NCBI GenBank assembly: GCA_022763045.1
Contig: JALEGI010000003.1
Span: forward strand, 18,153-82,152
DNA from: Simkaniaceae bacterium
Lineage (GTDB): Bacteria > Chlamydiota > Chlamydiia > Chlamydiales > JACRBE01
DNA: 64,000 nucleotides
Direction of reading: 5' to 3'
Part shown: one piece after another, positions 54,605-62,739 of the stretch
Layout of the letters: each line of letters starts with the position of its first letter
Numbering within the stretch: position 1 is the first letter of the stretch
Made by a program: the position numbers and the translations under genes
The notes under the pieces: generated by a model
The model's input: only the letters and a program-made list of their open reading frames with translations
Databases searched by the model: none
What the model was told of the DNA's origin: nothing

Positions 54605-54668
54605 CCTTGCGCTGGCATAGCCAGCAGAGTCGAAGACTCCCCCGCTCTTGAAAGAGCGGGCAAGGCTA
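54602..54668. repeat. Four-way-junction palindromic element after the O-methyltransferase gene
   Basis: An 8-bp closing stem TAGCCTTG (54602-54609) pairs with CAAGGCTA (54661-54668). It encloses three perfect hairpins: GCTGGC/GCCAGC (54611-54616 with 54620-54625), GAGTC/GACTC (54627-54631 with 54635-54639), and CCCGCTCT/AGAGCGGG (54641-54648 with 54653-54660). The element begins within the gene's stop codon and fills most of the space before the convergent HIT gene. It lacks a T-run on the plus side and is not a tRNA. Confidence 0.85.
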
Positions 54669-54682
54669 TCTTGACAAACAAA

Positions 54683-55105
54683 CTAGAGGTGACTTGCAAG
54701 TGCTTGTGCAACTTCAACTAACTCTTCGTTTGGGGAAATGTCTCTTTCTCCAGGTCGATACAGAAACTGTCTGGGTTCATATTCAGCAATTCCCTTGTCA
54801 CCTTCAGATCGTGGAACAATATGAAGGTGTAAATGCGGAACAGTTTGACCTGCAATTTCACCTTCGTTCCAAGCTACATTGAATCCAGTTGCTCCAAACT
54901 CTTTTTGCAAAGCATGTTTAATTTTTGGTAAAAGTTCAAAAATTGCTTTAATTTCTTCTGGTTTTAGCTCTTCAAACGTAGCAACCTCTCGAACTGGGCA
55001 AAGAAGGGAATGGCCAGGCAAAATAGGCATATATGCCACAAAGGCATAAGCCAAGTCATTTTTCAAAATTACTCTATCATTAACGTCATATTTACCAAAT
55101 TTCAT
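54683..55105 (-). CDS. HIT family (histidine triad) hydrolase
   Basis: This 140-residue protein has the histidine triad 'QTVPHLHLHIVPR' and the upstream 'MPILPGHSLLCPVREVATF'. It resembles Fhit/HINT-type nucleotide hydrolases that act on dinucleoside polyphosphates or nucleotide phosphoramidates in the cytosol. It starts 14 bases after the Nudix gene stop and is probably co-transcribed with it, which pairs two nucleotide-cleaning enzymes. Confidence 0.92.
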   Translation of the reverse strand: MKFGKYDVNDRVILKNDLAYAFVAYMPILPGHSLLCPVREVATFEELKPEEIKAIFELLPKIKHALQKEFGATGFNVAWNEGEIAGQTVPHLHLHIVPRSEGDKGIAEYEPRQFLYRPGERDISPNEELVEVAQALASHL

Positions 55106-55119
55106 TGAACCCTCTGTAC

Positions 55120-55587
55120 TTATTTGTGATTTATATAATCGTTTAGAACTTGCGCGTGATCAAAAGCAAGCTCATCCCATGGAATATCTTCTAGTTTATA
55201 GACAAAAGCTTTCGCTGCATCATCACCAGCTTCAGGCAGCCGATAGGCTTTTGCGGTGTGAGCAACTTCAACCGAATGGTGTCTAAAATCACGGCTTGGA
55301 TCAGAATAGACATGAAATTGCTTAAGATCTGAAAGCTCAAGATTGACCTCTTCGAGCATCTCTCTTCTCACTGCAGCTTCAACTGTTTCGCCATACTCTA
55401 CTTTGCCGCCTGGTATCGCCTTGCCCCATGGCGCCTTCCCCCTTTCAATCAAAACAATACCTTGAAACTCACCTGCGTCATAAATTTCGATAATTGCAGT
55501 GGTGGTTAAAATAGGGGGTTTGTGCTCAGCAAAAACCAATAGTGGAAGCAAAAGAAAAGCAAAAAAATATCCAGTGAATCGATTCAT
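55120..55587 (-). CDS. Nudix hydrolase with N-terminal signal peptide
   Basis: This 155-residue protein has a Nudix box 'GGKVEYGETVEAAVRREMLE' running on into 'EVNLEL'. The essential R-E..EE residues are kept; the usual Gly near the end is Asn. Substrates of the family are nucleoside diphosphate derivatives. The start at 55587 has GGAG 7 bases upstream. It gives a clear leader 'MNRFTGYFFAFLLLPLLVFA' that ends at a good signal-peptidase site, which is unusual for a Nudix enzyme. A longer frame upstream lacks support. Confidence 0.85.
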   Translation of the reverse strand: MNRFTGYFFAFLLLPLLVFAEHKPPILTTTAIIEIYDAGEFQGIVLIERGKAPWGKAIPGGKVEYGETVEAAVRREMLEEVNLELSDLKQFHVYSDPSRDFRHHSVEVAHTAKAYRLPEAGDDAAKAFVYKLEDIPWDELAFDHAQVLNDYINHK

Positions 55588-55687
55588 TAAACGCTCCAAG
55601 AATTTACGTAGCGGCAAGTATAGAGAGAGCGATTTAACCTTGCAAGATATAGAGATATTTTTTAAAAATGTTTGATGAGGTGATAAT

Positions 55688-56698
55688 ATGAAAAAGCTTT
55701 TGACTCTTGCCGTTTTGGCAACACTACAATTAACTGCAGACAACCACAACGATACGCCACCGCCTATCCATTCAAGGACAGCTGAGGTGAAAGAGACCCA
55801 CTACCACAATGGGTTTGGCATTAATTTAACTGCCGATTTTCTCTATATGCGCTATTCAGCTCCACAGATGCTTTTTGCAGCGGAAGTTGACACTGTAAAC
55901 AACACGACTCAAGGAGAGGTTTTTTCTTCAACAGGTCGCGGGCGTCCCGGCGTTGAGCTTGAGCTTTGCTGGTGTATGCACAATGATCCAATGACTGCTC
56001 TGCGAATCTCTTGGTTCAACATCATGGCAAAATTTGATCGCACGGTAAATAACCGCAATCTATCGCCAGTGTTTATCTCAGATTTTTATGCAGCAACCAA
56101 TGCCAATGCACGCAACTACACGACGATGAATCTCAATATTTTTGATATTGTGATCACAAAGCTCTTTTCTGTTGGCGACTACATTCTTATGCGCCCCTAC
56201 GGCGGATTTGCAATGGAGTTCACAAATGGAAAAAGCACATCGTGGTTCAACGCAAATTCTGGAAGTTTCCGTACTGGCGTGACAAACGCCCAGTTTAATC
56301 AGACGGTTAAATTTAACGGATACGGTGTGCAGTTTGGCTCTGAAATGTGGACGAAATCAAAGTGTGGAGTTTACGTTTTCTCAGATTTAGCCGCATCGCT
56401 ATTCTGGGGTAACACAGATGCCAACATGCGCCTGTTTGAGAATGTCGACTACACCAATGTCGTTGCTCGCGGTAAGTACAACCAAAACCATGGGGTCTTT
56501 CTTCTTGATGGGCTGATTGGGCTTGGCTACGAGTATCTCTTTGGCAATAATGACTACGCCTTCAACCTCCATGCGGGGTATCGCGCACAAGCCTTCTATC
56601 CTGGCTGGCTAGAGATGCGCGTTGAGCTTGGAAACCCACTGAACTGGGTCTCTCTGTTCTCTCAGGGCTTAGACACAGGCATTACGTTTAGATTTTAA
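55688..56698 (+). CDS. MOMP-like outer-membrane beta-barrel protein
   Basis: This 336-residue protein has a signal peptide ('MKKLLTLAVLATLQLTA') and many alternating amphipathic strands with aromatic girdles, ending in a C-terminal Phe ('GITFRF') as BAM substrates do. 'GFGINLTADFLYMRYSAP' at the first strand, and the repeated W/Y/F pattern, resemble the MOMP-like porin families that environmental chlamydiae carry in many copies. It contains cysteines ('ELCWCMH') that could form disulfides. GAGGTG precedes the ATG. The 3' end overlaps the DUF4269 gene by 11 bases. Confidence 0.8.
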   Translation: MKKLLTLAVLATLQLTADNHNDTPPPIHSRTAEVKETHYHNGFGINLTADFLYMRYSAPQMLFAAEVDTVNNTTQGEVFSSTGRGRPGVELELCWCMHNDPMTALRISWFNIMAKFDRTVNNRNLSPVFISDFYAATNANARNYTTMNLNIFDIVITKLFSVGDYILMRPYGGFAMEFTNGKSTSWFNANSGSFRTGVTNAQFNQTVKFNGYGVQFGSEMWTKSKCGVYVFSDLAASLFWGNTDANMRLFENVDYTNVVARGKYNQNHGVFLLDGLIGLGYEYLFGNNDYAFNLHAGYRAQAFYPGWLEMRVELGNPLNWVSLFSQGLDTGITFRF

Positions 56699-57197
56699 TC
56701 TGAGCGAGTGCGACGTATGGATCGCCTGCTAGCTGCAGGCAGCTAGCAAAAGCGGGTTCGGTTTTCATGCCAGCCCGCTTTAATTTTCTCACATTTTCGC
56801 GCAATTCATCTCCGTGAATTTTTAACAGCTTTGCCTCATTGACCATATGAATATAACCGTTTTGTCTCTCCACTGGGATGTTCTCCCCGTAAATTTCAAT
56901 ATCCATTGAATCAATCACGAGTTTTGCGACAATTTTTTGATCATAAATGGCGCAATTTACTGCAGGGTAAAGAGACTCTAAAAGCTGCTTGAAAACAAGG
57001 GTGCCACGTACAAAACAGGCAATATCAATATCACTGCCCTCGACATCAATATCAATTGGAATTGTTCCTATAACCACTGGATCAAAGTCAGCGAGATGCT
57101 CCAAAATTTGCGTCTGAGTTAGAATTTTCCAAGCGCGCTGTTGCGATAAGGTTCCCTCGCGCAGATAGTCAATATTTTGCCAATTTTCTTTTTGCAA
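56688..57197 (-). CDS. DUF4269 nucleotidyltransferase-like protein
   Basis: This 169-residue protein has the nucleotidyltransferase-like motif 'VVIGTIPIDIDVEGSDIDIAC' around residues 41-61 and 'IYGENIPVERQNGYIHM' later. Both are typical of DUF4269, a small polymerase-beta-like group of unknown function. It follows the dabA gene by 1 base and would be the third gene of the dabB-dabA operon. A connection to carbon uptake is not evident. Confidence 0.75.
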   Translation of the reverse strand: MQKENWQNIDYLREGTLSQQRAWKILTQTQILEHLADFDPVVIGTIPIDIDVEGSDIDIACFVRGTLVFKQLLESLYPAVNCAIYDQKIVAKLVIDSMDIEIYGENIPVERQNGYIHMVNEAKLLKIHGDELRENVRKLKRAGMKTEPAFASCLQLAGDPYVALAQIKI

Positions 57198-57198
57198 A

Positions 57199-59361
57199 CT
57201 AACTCCAAGTAAAATCGCGCTGCAAGTTAAAAGATTTCTCTTCCTGAGGGTCGTGGCAGACTAGATGGACCCATCCATTGCCAAAGAGCTTTTGTAAAAT
57301 GGGCTGCTCTTCGATGATTTGTGATAGGCGCTTTTTTGGTGCGTGGACAATGACTGTAAGTCGTTGAGGCCTGTGGTAGGGCTCATCATCAGACTGATAG
57401 ACAGATTGCATCGGAAGTCCATGCATTAAATCGCTGGCGTTCCCCTGCATTATCCCAATTTTTCCAGTAATGTTTTTGGTAACTTTACTCCCACTTCCAA
57501 AGGCGATATTGTCTAGAGTGGAAAAAAGATACTGCGAGTTGATCCACTGGGCCACAACCATGGGAGCGGTTAGAATCGAGGTTAAGATAGCTCCATCTCC
57601 ATCGCTGCGCCAATTGTATGAATGTAGAAATGAGCGGCCATCGAGATCGACATGCTGCGTTAGACTTCTTGGCGCGACAATGAATGCGGCGTTCTTAGCC
57701 AATCCCCACTCGGGCCGCGGCTGGGCCCAATCTTGCGAGCGGCTCTCAATCGAATCAACATCCGCGTCCCTTCCAAGCGCCATTTTTTGCGCTCTAAACT
57801 GGCAGTTTTGCCTACGAGCTGCCTCTAAATCACGAATTAGCTCGTGCGTTGACACACCACCACCAAACAGTTTGAGCTCATCTGTTGTGGTGTTGTGGAG
57901 CCCCGCAAGAAACTCGGTATCATCTGGTATTGAGATGCCTTGCTTTTCAAGCTCATTGCGCACTTCAGGTGCGTTTAAAATTGCAGCTAAGATACGTGCA
58001 TTTGGCGCGCCATGGCGACCACCACACGCTCCACAATCGAGCGCTGATGCGTAAGCGTTATTCTCAGTCGTGCTTCCATGGCCACAAAAAACAACAAGTG
58101 GGGCAAAATTTTCTGTTAAGCCCATTCCATTTAACGCCCCAGAGGCAAACTCGACTTTTTGCATCAGAGAAAGACTGGAGAGGTCAGGGGTTAAAGCATA
58201 TTCTGAGGCCACTAAAGAGTTAAGCGAGCGCTTCAGGTGTGCAGAAGTTTTAGGAAAGAGACTTTTCACTCCCATCCAAACTCCACTGCTAAAACCTAGG
58301 GCTTCAACCAAGCTAAAAGGGGTGGTAAACGTATACTTGAGCGATTGGTAGATTTTTTTAATTTGCTTCAGCCTTTTATACCGCTTTTTATGATGAGAGT
58401 GGCTGCAGGTAGGTTTTTCTAAAATATTGTGCGATGGTTTTAAGAGAACAGGACAGGAGGCATGCGATTCTCCTGTAATGGCATTTTCAATTGAGATTGG
58501 CAGTCCAAAAAATCCTGCAAAACCAAAGGTCTCATACGCGCCTTGGGTCTCAATTGCGCGCCTAAAGGGCTCAGAGCGTACATCAATACAGAAAACAAGC
58601 TGCGCCTGTGGCCGAGCTTGGCTCTTTGTTTGCGGATGATGTAACTTAGAGAGAATCTCTTTGCGATAACTCTCTTCAAAAGATTTCATCTCAGCGAGTT
58701 TTTCACCAATACTTGCCATTGCACGCGCTTTCAAATGCCACTTGAGAAGCTCTCTACCCTTTTTCCACAAGATACAAGTGAGAACAAGGCGCAGGGCTAG
58801 GTACTCTGATTGCGTGACAAAGTAGGGGTGATCTGCGTCTTGGGCATCTGCCCAACTCGTGCGATATTGGATGAAGCCCGCCCAGCCAGGAAGTGTCGTT
58901 AAGAGTAGAGTCATAAATAGCTCTCTCTCTTGCTTTTCAACTCTGAGATAGCGCAGAGCATCCAAGATGACAATTTCTGGCTTTTGACTCAACCAATTCT
59001 CGATGAGTACCTTCCCCTCTTTCAGGCGGGGGTCAAAGCGCATCAAAGAGAGTGTACTTTTTAAAAGGCCGCGATCTCTGTGAGGCATCTCGATAGTCGC
59101 CTGCCCTTCATCGAAAAAACATTGAAGCCACTTAATAGTCTCTCGGTTGATACTTTCCATCTCTTTTGGAAGCTCTTTTTGCTGAAAATAGGTCTCTGCT
59201 TGACTGAGCGCCTTTTCAAAAGGTAGGTCCTCAAACCCAGCAATCGGATTGACCGCAATGAGATTACGCAAAGGCCAAAAGGGTGCAATCTTGCTCCAGC
59301 TGCTGGCTATTGCATCTTCAATTAGGCTCGGCTTTTTCTCTTGAACTAGTGTCTCCATCAT
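57199..59361 (-). CDS. dabA: DabA-type inorganic carbon transporter subunit (DUF2309)
   Basis: This 720-residue protein of the former DUF2309 family starts 'SWSKIAPFWPLRNLIAVNP'. It carries the four zinc ligands of the beta-carbonic-anhydrase-like site: Cys258 and Asp260 in 'VFCIDVRSEP', His428 in 'VVFCGHGSTTENN' and Cys443 in 'ALDCGACGGRHGAPN'. Spacing is as in characterised DabA (two residues between the first pair positions, 15 between the last). DabA works with the membrane subunit DabB to drive vectorial CO2 hydration and build up bicarbonate. The gene follows dabB by 5 bases. Confidence 0.93.
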   Translation of the reverse strand: MMETLVQEKKPSLIEDAIASSWSKIAPFWPLRNLIAVNPIAGFEDLPFEKALSQAETYFQQKELPKEMESINRETIKWLQCFFDEGQATIEMPHRDRGLLKSTLSLMRFDPRLKEGKVLIENWLSQKPEIVILDALRYLRVEKQERELFMTLLLTTLPGWAGFIQYRTSWADAQDADHPYFVTQSEYLALRLVLTCILWKKGRELLKWHLKARAMASIGEKLAEMKSFEESYRKEILSKLHHPQTKSQARPQAQLVFCIDVRSEPFRRAIETQGAYETFGFAGFFGLPISIENAITGESHASCPVLLKPSHNILEKPTCSHSHHKKRYKRLKQIKKIYQSLKYTFTTPFSLVEALGFSSGVWMGVKSLFPKTSAHLKRSLNSLVASEYALTPDLSSLSLMQKVEFASGALNGMGLTENFAPLVVFCGHGSTTENNAYASALDCGACGGRHGAPNARILAAILNAPEVRNELEKQGISIPDDTEFLAGLHNTTTDELKLFGGGVSTHELIRDLEAARRQNCQFRAQKMALGRDADVDSIESRSQDWAQPRPEWGLAKNAAFIVAPRSLTQHVDLDGRSFLHSYNWRSDGDGAILTSILTAPMVVAQWINSQYLFSTLDNIAFGSGSKVTKNITGKIGIMQGNASDLMHGLPMQSVYQSDDEPYHRPQRLTVIVHAPKKRLSQIIEEQPILQKLFGNGWVHLVCHDPQEEKSFNLQRDFTWS

Positions 59362-59366
59362 GCCCC

Positions 59367-60698
59367 CTAAAATTGATATTGATTGCGGTGAGTTGTAACA
59401 GTTTTAGGATGTGGCTGACTTGCATTTAACATCTTCACATAGAGCTTAAGCATCCAATCGGGCCACTCACGCCTTTTGAAATTCGAGCGAAGCAGCACCA
59501 TAAACCAAGCGCCAACCAAAGAGATCAGAGCGATGATGTGAAGCAGATTAAGTGGCTGAGGAACCGATCGATCAAGGGGCTCAAGTGCCCACTCAATAAA
59601 GTAGACATTTCCCCCATAAGTAGCTCCTGCTAGAGCAGTCACTACTATAGCAATTGGAAGCTTGCCTTTAAGATTGCTGCGAAAAATAGGCAGTGCAAAT
59701 TGAGTGCCTGCAATAACAGCTAATGTGATTAGAAAGAGCGTTGTATTTGTGGAGAAAAAGGGCTTGTGCGATGTGCAAGAGAAAGTATAAGCTCCAACAA
59801 CTCCACAGATCAGTGCAAGAAAAAAGTGAAAAGCTTTAATTGGCTCACTTGAATCGTAGCGTTTAACTTGAGCACTTGCCCCTGACCCAAGGAAAAGATA
59901 GGCCTTAAAAATCCCATGCCAAACAAGATGAACGATTGCAGAGGGAAACAGACCAAGCCCACATTGAGCAACCATAAATCCCATTTGCCCCATAGTTGAG
60001 CATGCAAGAGAGCGTTTGATATCGGTCTGCATGAGCTTCCAGGATGTTCCCACAATGGCTGTGACAATTCCTAAGACAAAGATCAAATTGAGCACAAGCG
60101 TCTGCTCAAAGAATATCGGAGCAAAACGGGCAAGTAAAAAGCCCCCGCCATTAATCAAGCCTGCATGCATAAACGCAGAGACAGGCGTCGGCGAATTAAG
60201 GGAGCTCGTGAGCCAGCGGTGAAAGGGCCACAGCCCAGATTGGGTCATTGCAGCTAGCACAAGAAAAAGCGCGCCTAAAGCCACGATCCATCCACCAGAA
60301 TGAGTGATTGCAGAAATTGATGTCTCACCTGTTCCAGTAAATAGCAGGACAAAAGCCAAGCCAAGGAGCGCCCAACCTATCAAAAAATTTCGCAATGCTA
60401 AGTTAGCCGATTCCCTCGCGGCCCTCCACTCTCTCTTGTGCAGCATAAGACGAGTCAAAAAGAAATTACTAACTCCCCACGAGAGAAAAAAGAGAACTAA
60501 ATGATCGGCACTGACCATCACAAATACAGAAACGACCAAAGCGGCTAAATAGGCAAAAAACTTTCCATAGCGGCGATCACCCTTCAAAAACCGTGAGGAA
60601 AATGAGCCAATACAGAGAGCAATAAAGCCTACAAGAGCCATCATCGTAAGGCTCAGATTATCAACGTTAAATAATTCTTTTAGACCCCAAAATGACAT
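59367..60698 (-). CDS. dabB: DabB-type membrane subunit (NuoL/MrpA-like proton-conducting family)
   Basis: This 443-residue protein has about 12-13 membrane helices. It has the NADH dehydrogenase subunit 5/antiporter signatures 'GWALLGLAFVLLFTGTGETS', 'SGLWPFHRWLTSSLNSPTPV', 'FMHAGLINGGGFLLARFAP' and 'HGIFKAYLFLGSG'. It is much shorter than NuoL, lacks the C-terminal lateral helix, and is next to dabA, as DabB should be. It is thought to couple ion flow to the carbonic anhydrase activity of DabA. It is the first gene of the operon, divergent from a LysR regulator. Confidence 0.92.
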   Translation of the reverse strand: MSFWGLKELFNVDNLSLTMMALVGFIALCIGSFSSRFLKGDRRYGKFFAYLAALVVSVFVMVSADHLVLFFLSWGVSNFFLTRLMLHKREWRAARESANLALRNFLIGWALLGLAFVLLFTGTGETSISAITHSGGWIVALGALFLVLAAMTQSGLWPFHRWLTSSLNSPTPVSAFMHAGLINGGGFLLARFAPIFFEQTLVLNLIFVLGIVTAIVGTSWKLMQTDIKRSLACSTMGQMGFMVAQCGLGLFPSAIVHLVWHGIFKAYLFLGSGASAQVKRYDSSEPIKAFHFFLALICGVVGAYTFSCTSHKPFFSTNTTLFLITLAVIAGTQFALPIFRSNLKGKLPIAIVVTALAGATYGGNVYFIEWALEPLDRSVPQPLNLLHIIALISLVGAWFMVLLRSNFKRREWPDWMLKLYVKMLNASQPHPKTVTTHRNQYQF

Positions 60699-60765
60699 CT
60701 ACAGACCCGTTTGATTTATATTGACCGATTTTAGGAAAATACCTACTATAAGGAAAACAAAAAGT

Positions 60766-60775
60766 TCTTATAAGA
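60766..60775. promoter_or_regulatory. Palindrome in the dabB-lysR divergent promoter region
   Basis: The 96-base space between the dabB and LysR starts holds a perfect 10-base palindrome TCTTATAAGA, 19 bases before the LysR start. A site here could be bound by the LysR protein to control itself and the dab operon. A short AT-rich palindrome alone is weak evidence. Confidence 0.35.
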
Positions 60776-60794
60776 GTTATTAATTTTTCTAATA

Positions 60795-61646
60795 ATGGGA
60801 TTTGATGCGCTTACACTTCAGTGCTTTATAGCCGTTCATGAGACGGGCAGCTTTACACGCGCCTCGCACAAGATCGGCCGCACCCAGTCGGCAATTAGTC
60901 AGCAAATCACCAAATTGGAAAATCAGATTGGCAAACCCCTCTTTATTCGCGGCAAAACACTCACCCTCACCTCTGAGGGAGAGGTGCTCCTCTACTATGC
61001 CAAGAGAATCATACAACTCAACTTCGAGGCAATGGATCGCTTCAAAGAGCCCGAACTAGAAGGAGAAGTGCGCTTTGGACTTCCCGAAGACTTCGCCAGC
61101 GTTTTTCTCTCTGAGGTGCTCACTGAATACGCTACGCTCCACCCCCGCATCCTTCTCAATATTGAATGTGACCTCACCGTCAATCTCTACAAGCGCTTCA
61201 TTAACCAAGAATTTGATCTGGTCTTAGTTAAAATGAACCGCCCGGAAGACTTTCCAAACGGAATTGACGTCTGGTCGGAGCAGCTTGTCTGGGTAGGAAG
61301 CCACGAACTTTTTGAACTGGAGGAACATGAGCCTGTCCCACTTGTGCTCTCACCCCAACCATGTGTCTACCGCTCCCGCGCCCTCAAATCTCTCGAATCC
61401 ACAAAACGTCCCTGGCGGATTGTCTTTTCAAGCGACAGCTACGCCGGAAAAGTTGCTGCCGTTAGCGCCGGGATGGGCATCACCGTCTTACCCCTCAATA
61501 TGGTTCCCAACCATCTCACGATTATTGAGCCGGGCCCTATCCTACCTAAACTGGATGACACCCACGTCTCCCTTCTCAAACACAGCACAGACAGCATCGT
61601 AATTAACTCCTTCGAAAGCTTTGTGATCAAACACCTAAAACATTGA
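60795..61646 (+). CDS. LysR-type transcriptional regulator, probably of the dab operon
   Basis: This 283-residue protein has an N-terminal winged helix 'LQCFIAVHETGSFTRASHKI' followed by 'QSAISQQITKLENQIGKPLF', the standard LysR DNA-binding motif. A periplasmic-binding-protein-like effector domain follows ('VAAVSAGMGITVLPLNMVP'). It is divergent from dabB. LysR/CbbR-type regulators accompany dab operons in chemoautotrophs, so control by CO2 or bicarbonate status is a reasonable inference. One-component DNA-binding regulators of this family are uncommon in Chlamydiota. Confidence 0.9.
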   Translation: MGFDALTLQCFIAVHETGSFTRASHKIGRTQSAISQQITKLENQIGKPLFIRGKTLTLTSEGEVLLYYAKRIIQLNFEAMDRFKEPELEGEVRFGLPEDFASVFLSEVLTEYATLHPRILLNIECDLTVNLYKRFINQEFDLVLVKMNRPEDFPNGIDVWSEQLVWVGSHELFELEEHEPVPLVLSPQPCVYRSRALKSLESTKRPWRIVFSSDSYAGKVAAVSAGMGITVLPLNMVPNHLTIIEPGPILPKLDDTHVSLLKHSTDSIVINSFESFVIKHLKH

Positions 61647-61692
61647 GACTTTCCCAGACAAACCACCAATACCCTTATCTGTTAGAAAATAA

Positions 61693-61747
61693 TTGAATTT
61701 AAATTTAGTATTCTTGTATAGTTTAACGGTTTATTAATTTATACAAG
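61693..61747 (+). promoter_or_regulatory. Promoter with inverted-repeat operator candidate
   Basis: TTGAAT (61693-61698), an 18-base spacer and TATAGT (61717-61722) form a housekeeping-type promoter for the gene at 61819. An inverted repeat CTTGTATA (61713-61720) and TATACAAG (61740-61747) overlaps the -10 and the likely start point, as a repressor site would. Confidence 0.55.
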
Positions 61748-61818
61748 ATCACACGTTAGAGTTTTTTACATATATTTCGCCTAAAAGACGTTTGATTGAC
61801 ACATGAAAAGGAGCAACT

Positions 61819-62664
61819 ATGTTGATAGATATTTCCAGAGATGGGATTGAATCAGTAAGCTTTAATATTGGTAGGTATTCTAGTGAAATTAAAATAGTGA
61901 TGGATCATACACAAGAAGCATTTCCAACTAGAAGGAATTTCCTTGATGAACAAAAGCGAATAGCAACCATTTTTAATACAGATATATCTCATAGAAATAC
62001 ACTTTCTTCATTTCATGGAATATTTAACGCTGAAACCCAAGCTTTTTTTGTCGATACTGCACAAATTCTTAGAGATCGGGGTCTTATTAGCCATGATCAA
62101 TTTGCAATATGCAGCGAAGAGATCAACAAAATGATTGAAAGAGTTCGAAAGGAAATAGAAGAAGAGGAAGAAGAGCATGAAGAGTTTCGATTAAATTTTA
62201 AAAATGAAATCGAAGCACACTATCAGTACGCTGATTTGGAAAGACTTTCTACAAAAGGTGTCGAAATCTACAAACCGCTTGCTAAAATTCAAACCATAAT
62301 AACCATGATGTCAAGCTACAATGAAAACCCAAAAAGAATATCAAGGAACTGGGTTTATTTATTTCATGCAGAGGGCTCTCTAGACTACATACTAAGCATT
62401 CTAGGTGATGATGAAATTGATGGAATCAAGTCAAGGCTACAAAAACTTCGCAATGGCATTGCTACCTTCCTGACTAAATATGAAGAATTGCTGCACGAAG
62501 AAGTCAGAAAGGATATCGACTCTTGTGCGGCGTGGTTTCAAGCCTACTACAGGGCATATATTCGTATCACCAGAAGGGAGCTGCTACATGAGGAAATAAC
62601 AACTACTCCTCTACCGGAACGCTTAAAAGTCTATTTACCTAAGAGATTTCGACTAGGAAAATAG
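61819..62664 (+). CDS. Hypothetical helical protein, first of a paralogous pair
   Basis: I do not recognise this 281-residue soluble, helix-rich protein, which has a Glu-run near 112-120. It shares with the next gene the opening pattern 'G..SV.F.I', the block 'NP..I...WVYLF.AEG.L', the block 'RL.KL..GI..FL.KYE..LH' and an ending 'P+RF'. The two are therefore ancient tandem duplicates. Neither has a signal or membrane segment. Lineage-specific duplicated proteins of this sort in chlamydiae are often type III effectors, but there is no direct proof. GGAG lies before the ATG. Confidence 0.75.
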   Translation: MLIDISRDGIESVSFNIGRYSSEIKIVMDHTQEAFPTRRNFLDEQKRIATIFNTDISHRNTLSSFHGIFNAETQAFFVDTAQILRDRGLISHDQFAICSEEINKMIERVRKEIEEEEEEHEEFRLNFKNEIEAHYQYADLERLSTKGVEIYKPLAKIQTIITMMSSYNENPKRISRNWVYLFHAEGSLDYILSILGDDEIDGIKSRLQKLRNGIATFLTKYEELLHEEVRKDIDSCAAWFQAYYRAYIRITRRELLHEEITTTPLPERLKVYLPKRFRLGK

Positions 62665-62739
62665 ATTATCGCAAAATGTAATTGTTTTGAAATTATGAGT
62701 ATATTCATAGTTAAGTGAAATTTTTTAAAAGGGGTTATA

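Noticed and set aside
54602..54668. tRNA gene suggested by the cloverleaf-like folding
   Set aside because: Stem lengths, loop sizes and the lack of a T-loop consensus and CCA region rule out a tRNA.
57470..58054. 194-codon open frame opposite dabA
   Set aside because: It lies wholly within the well supported dabA coding region and has no recognisable protein features.
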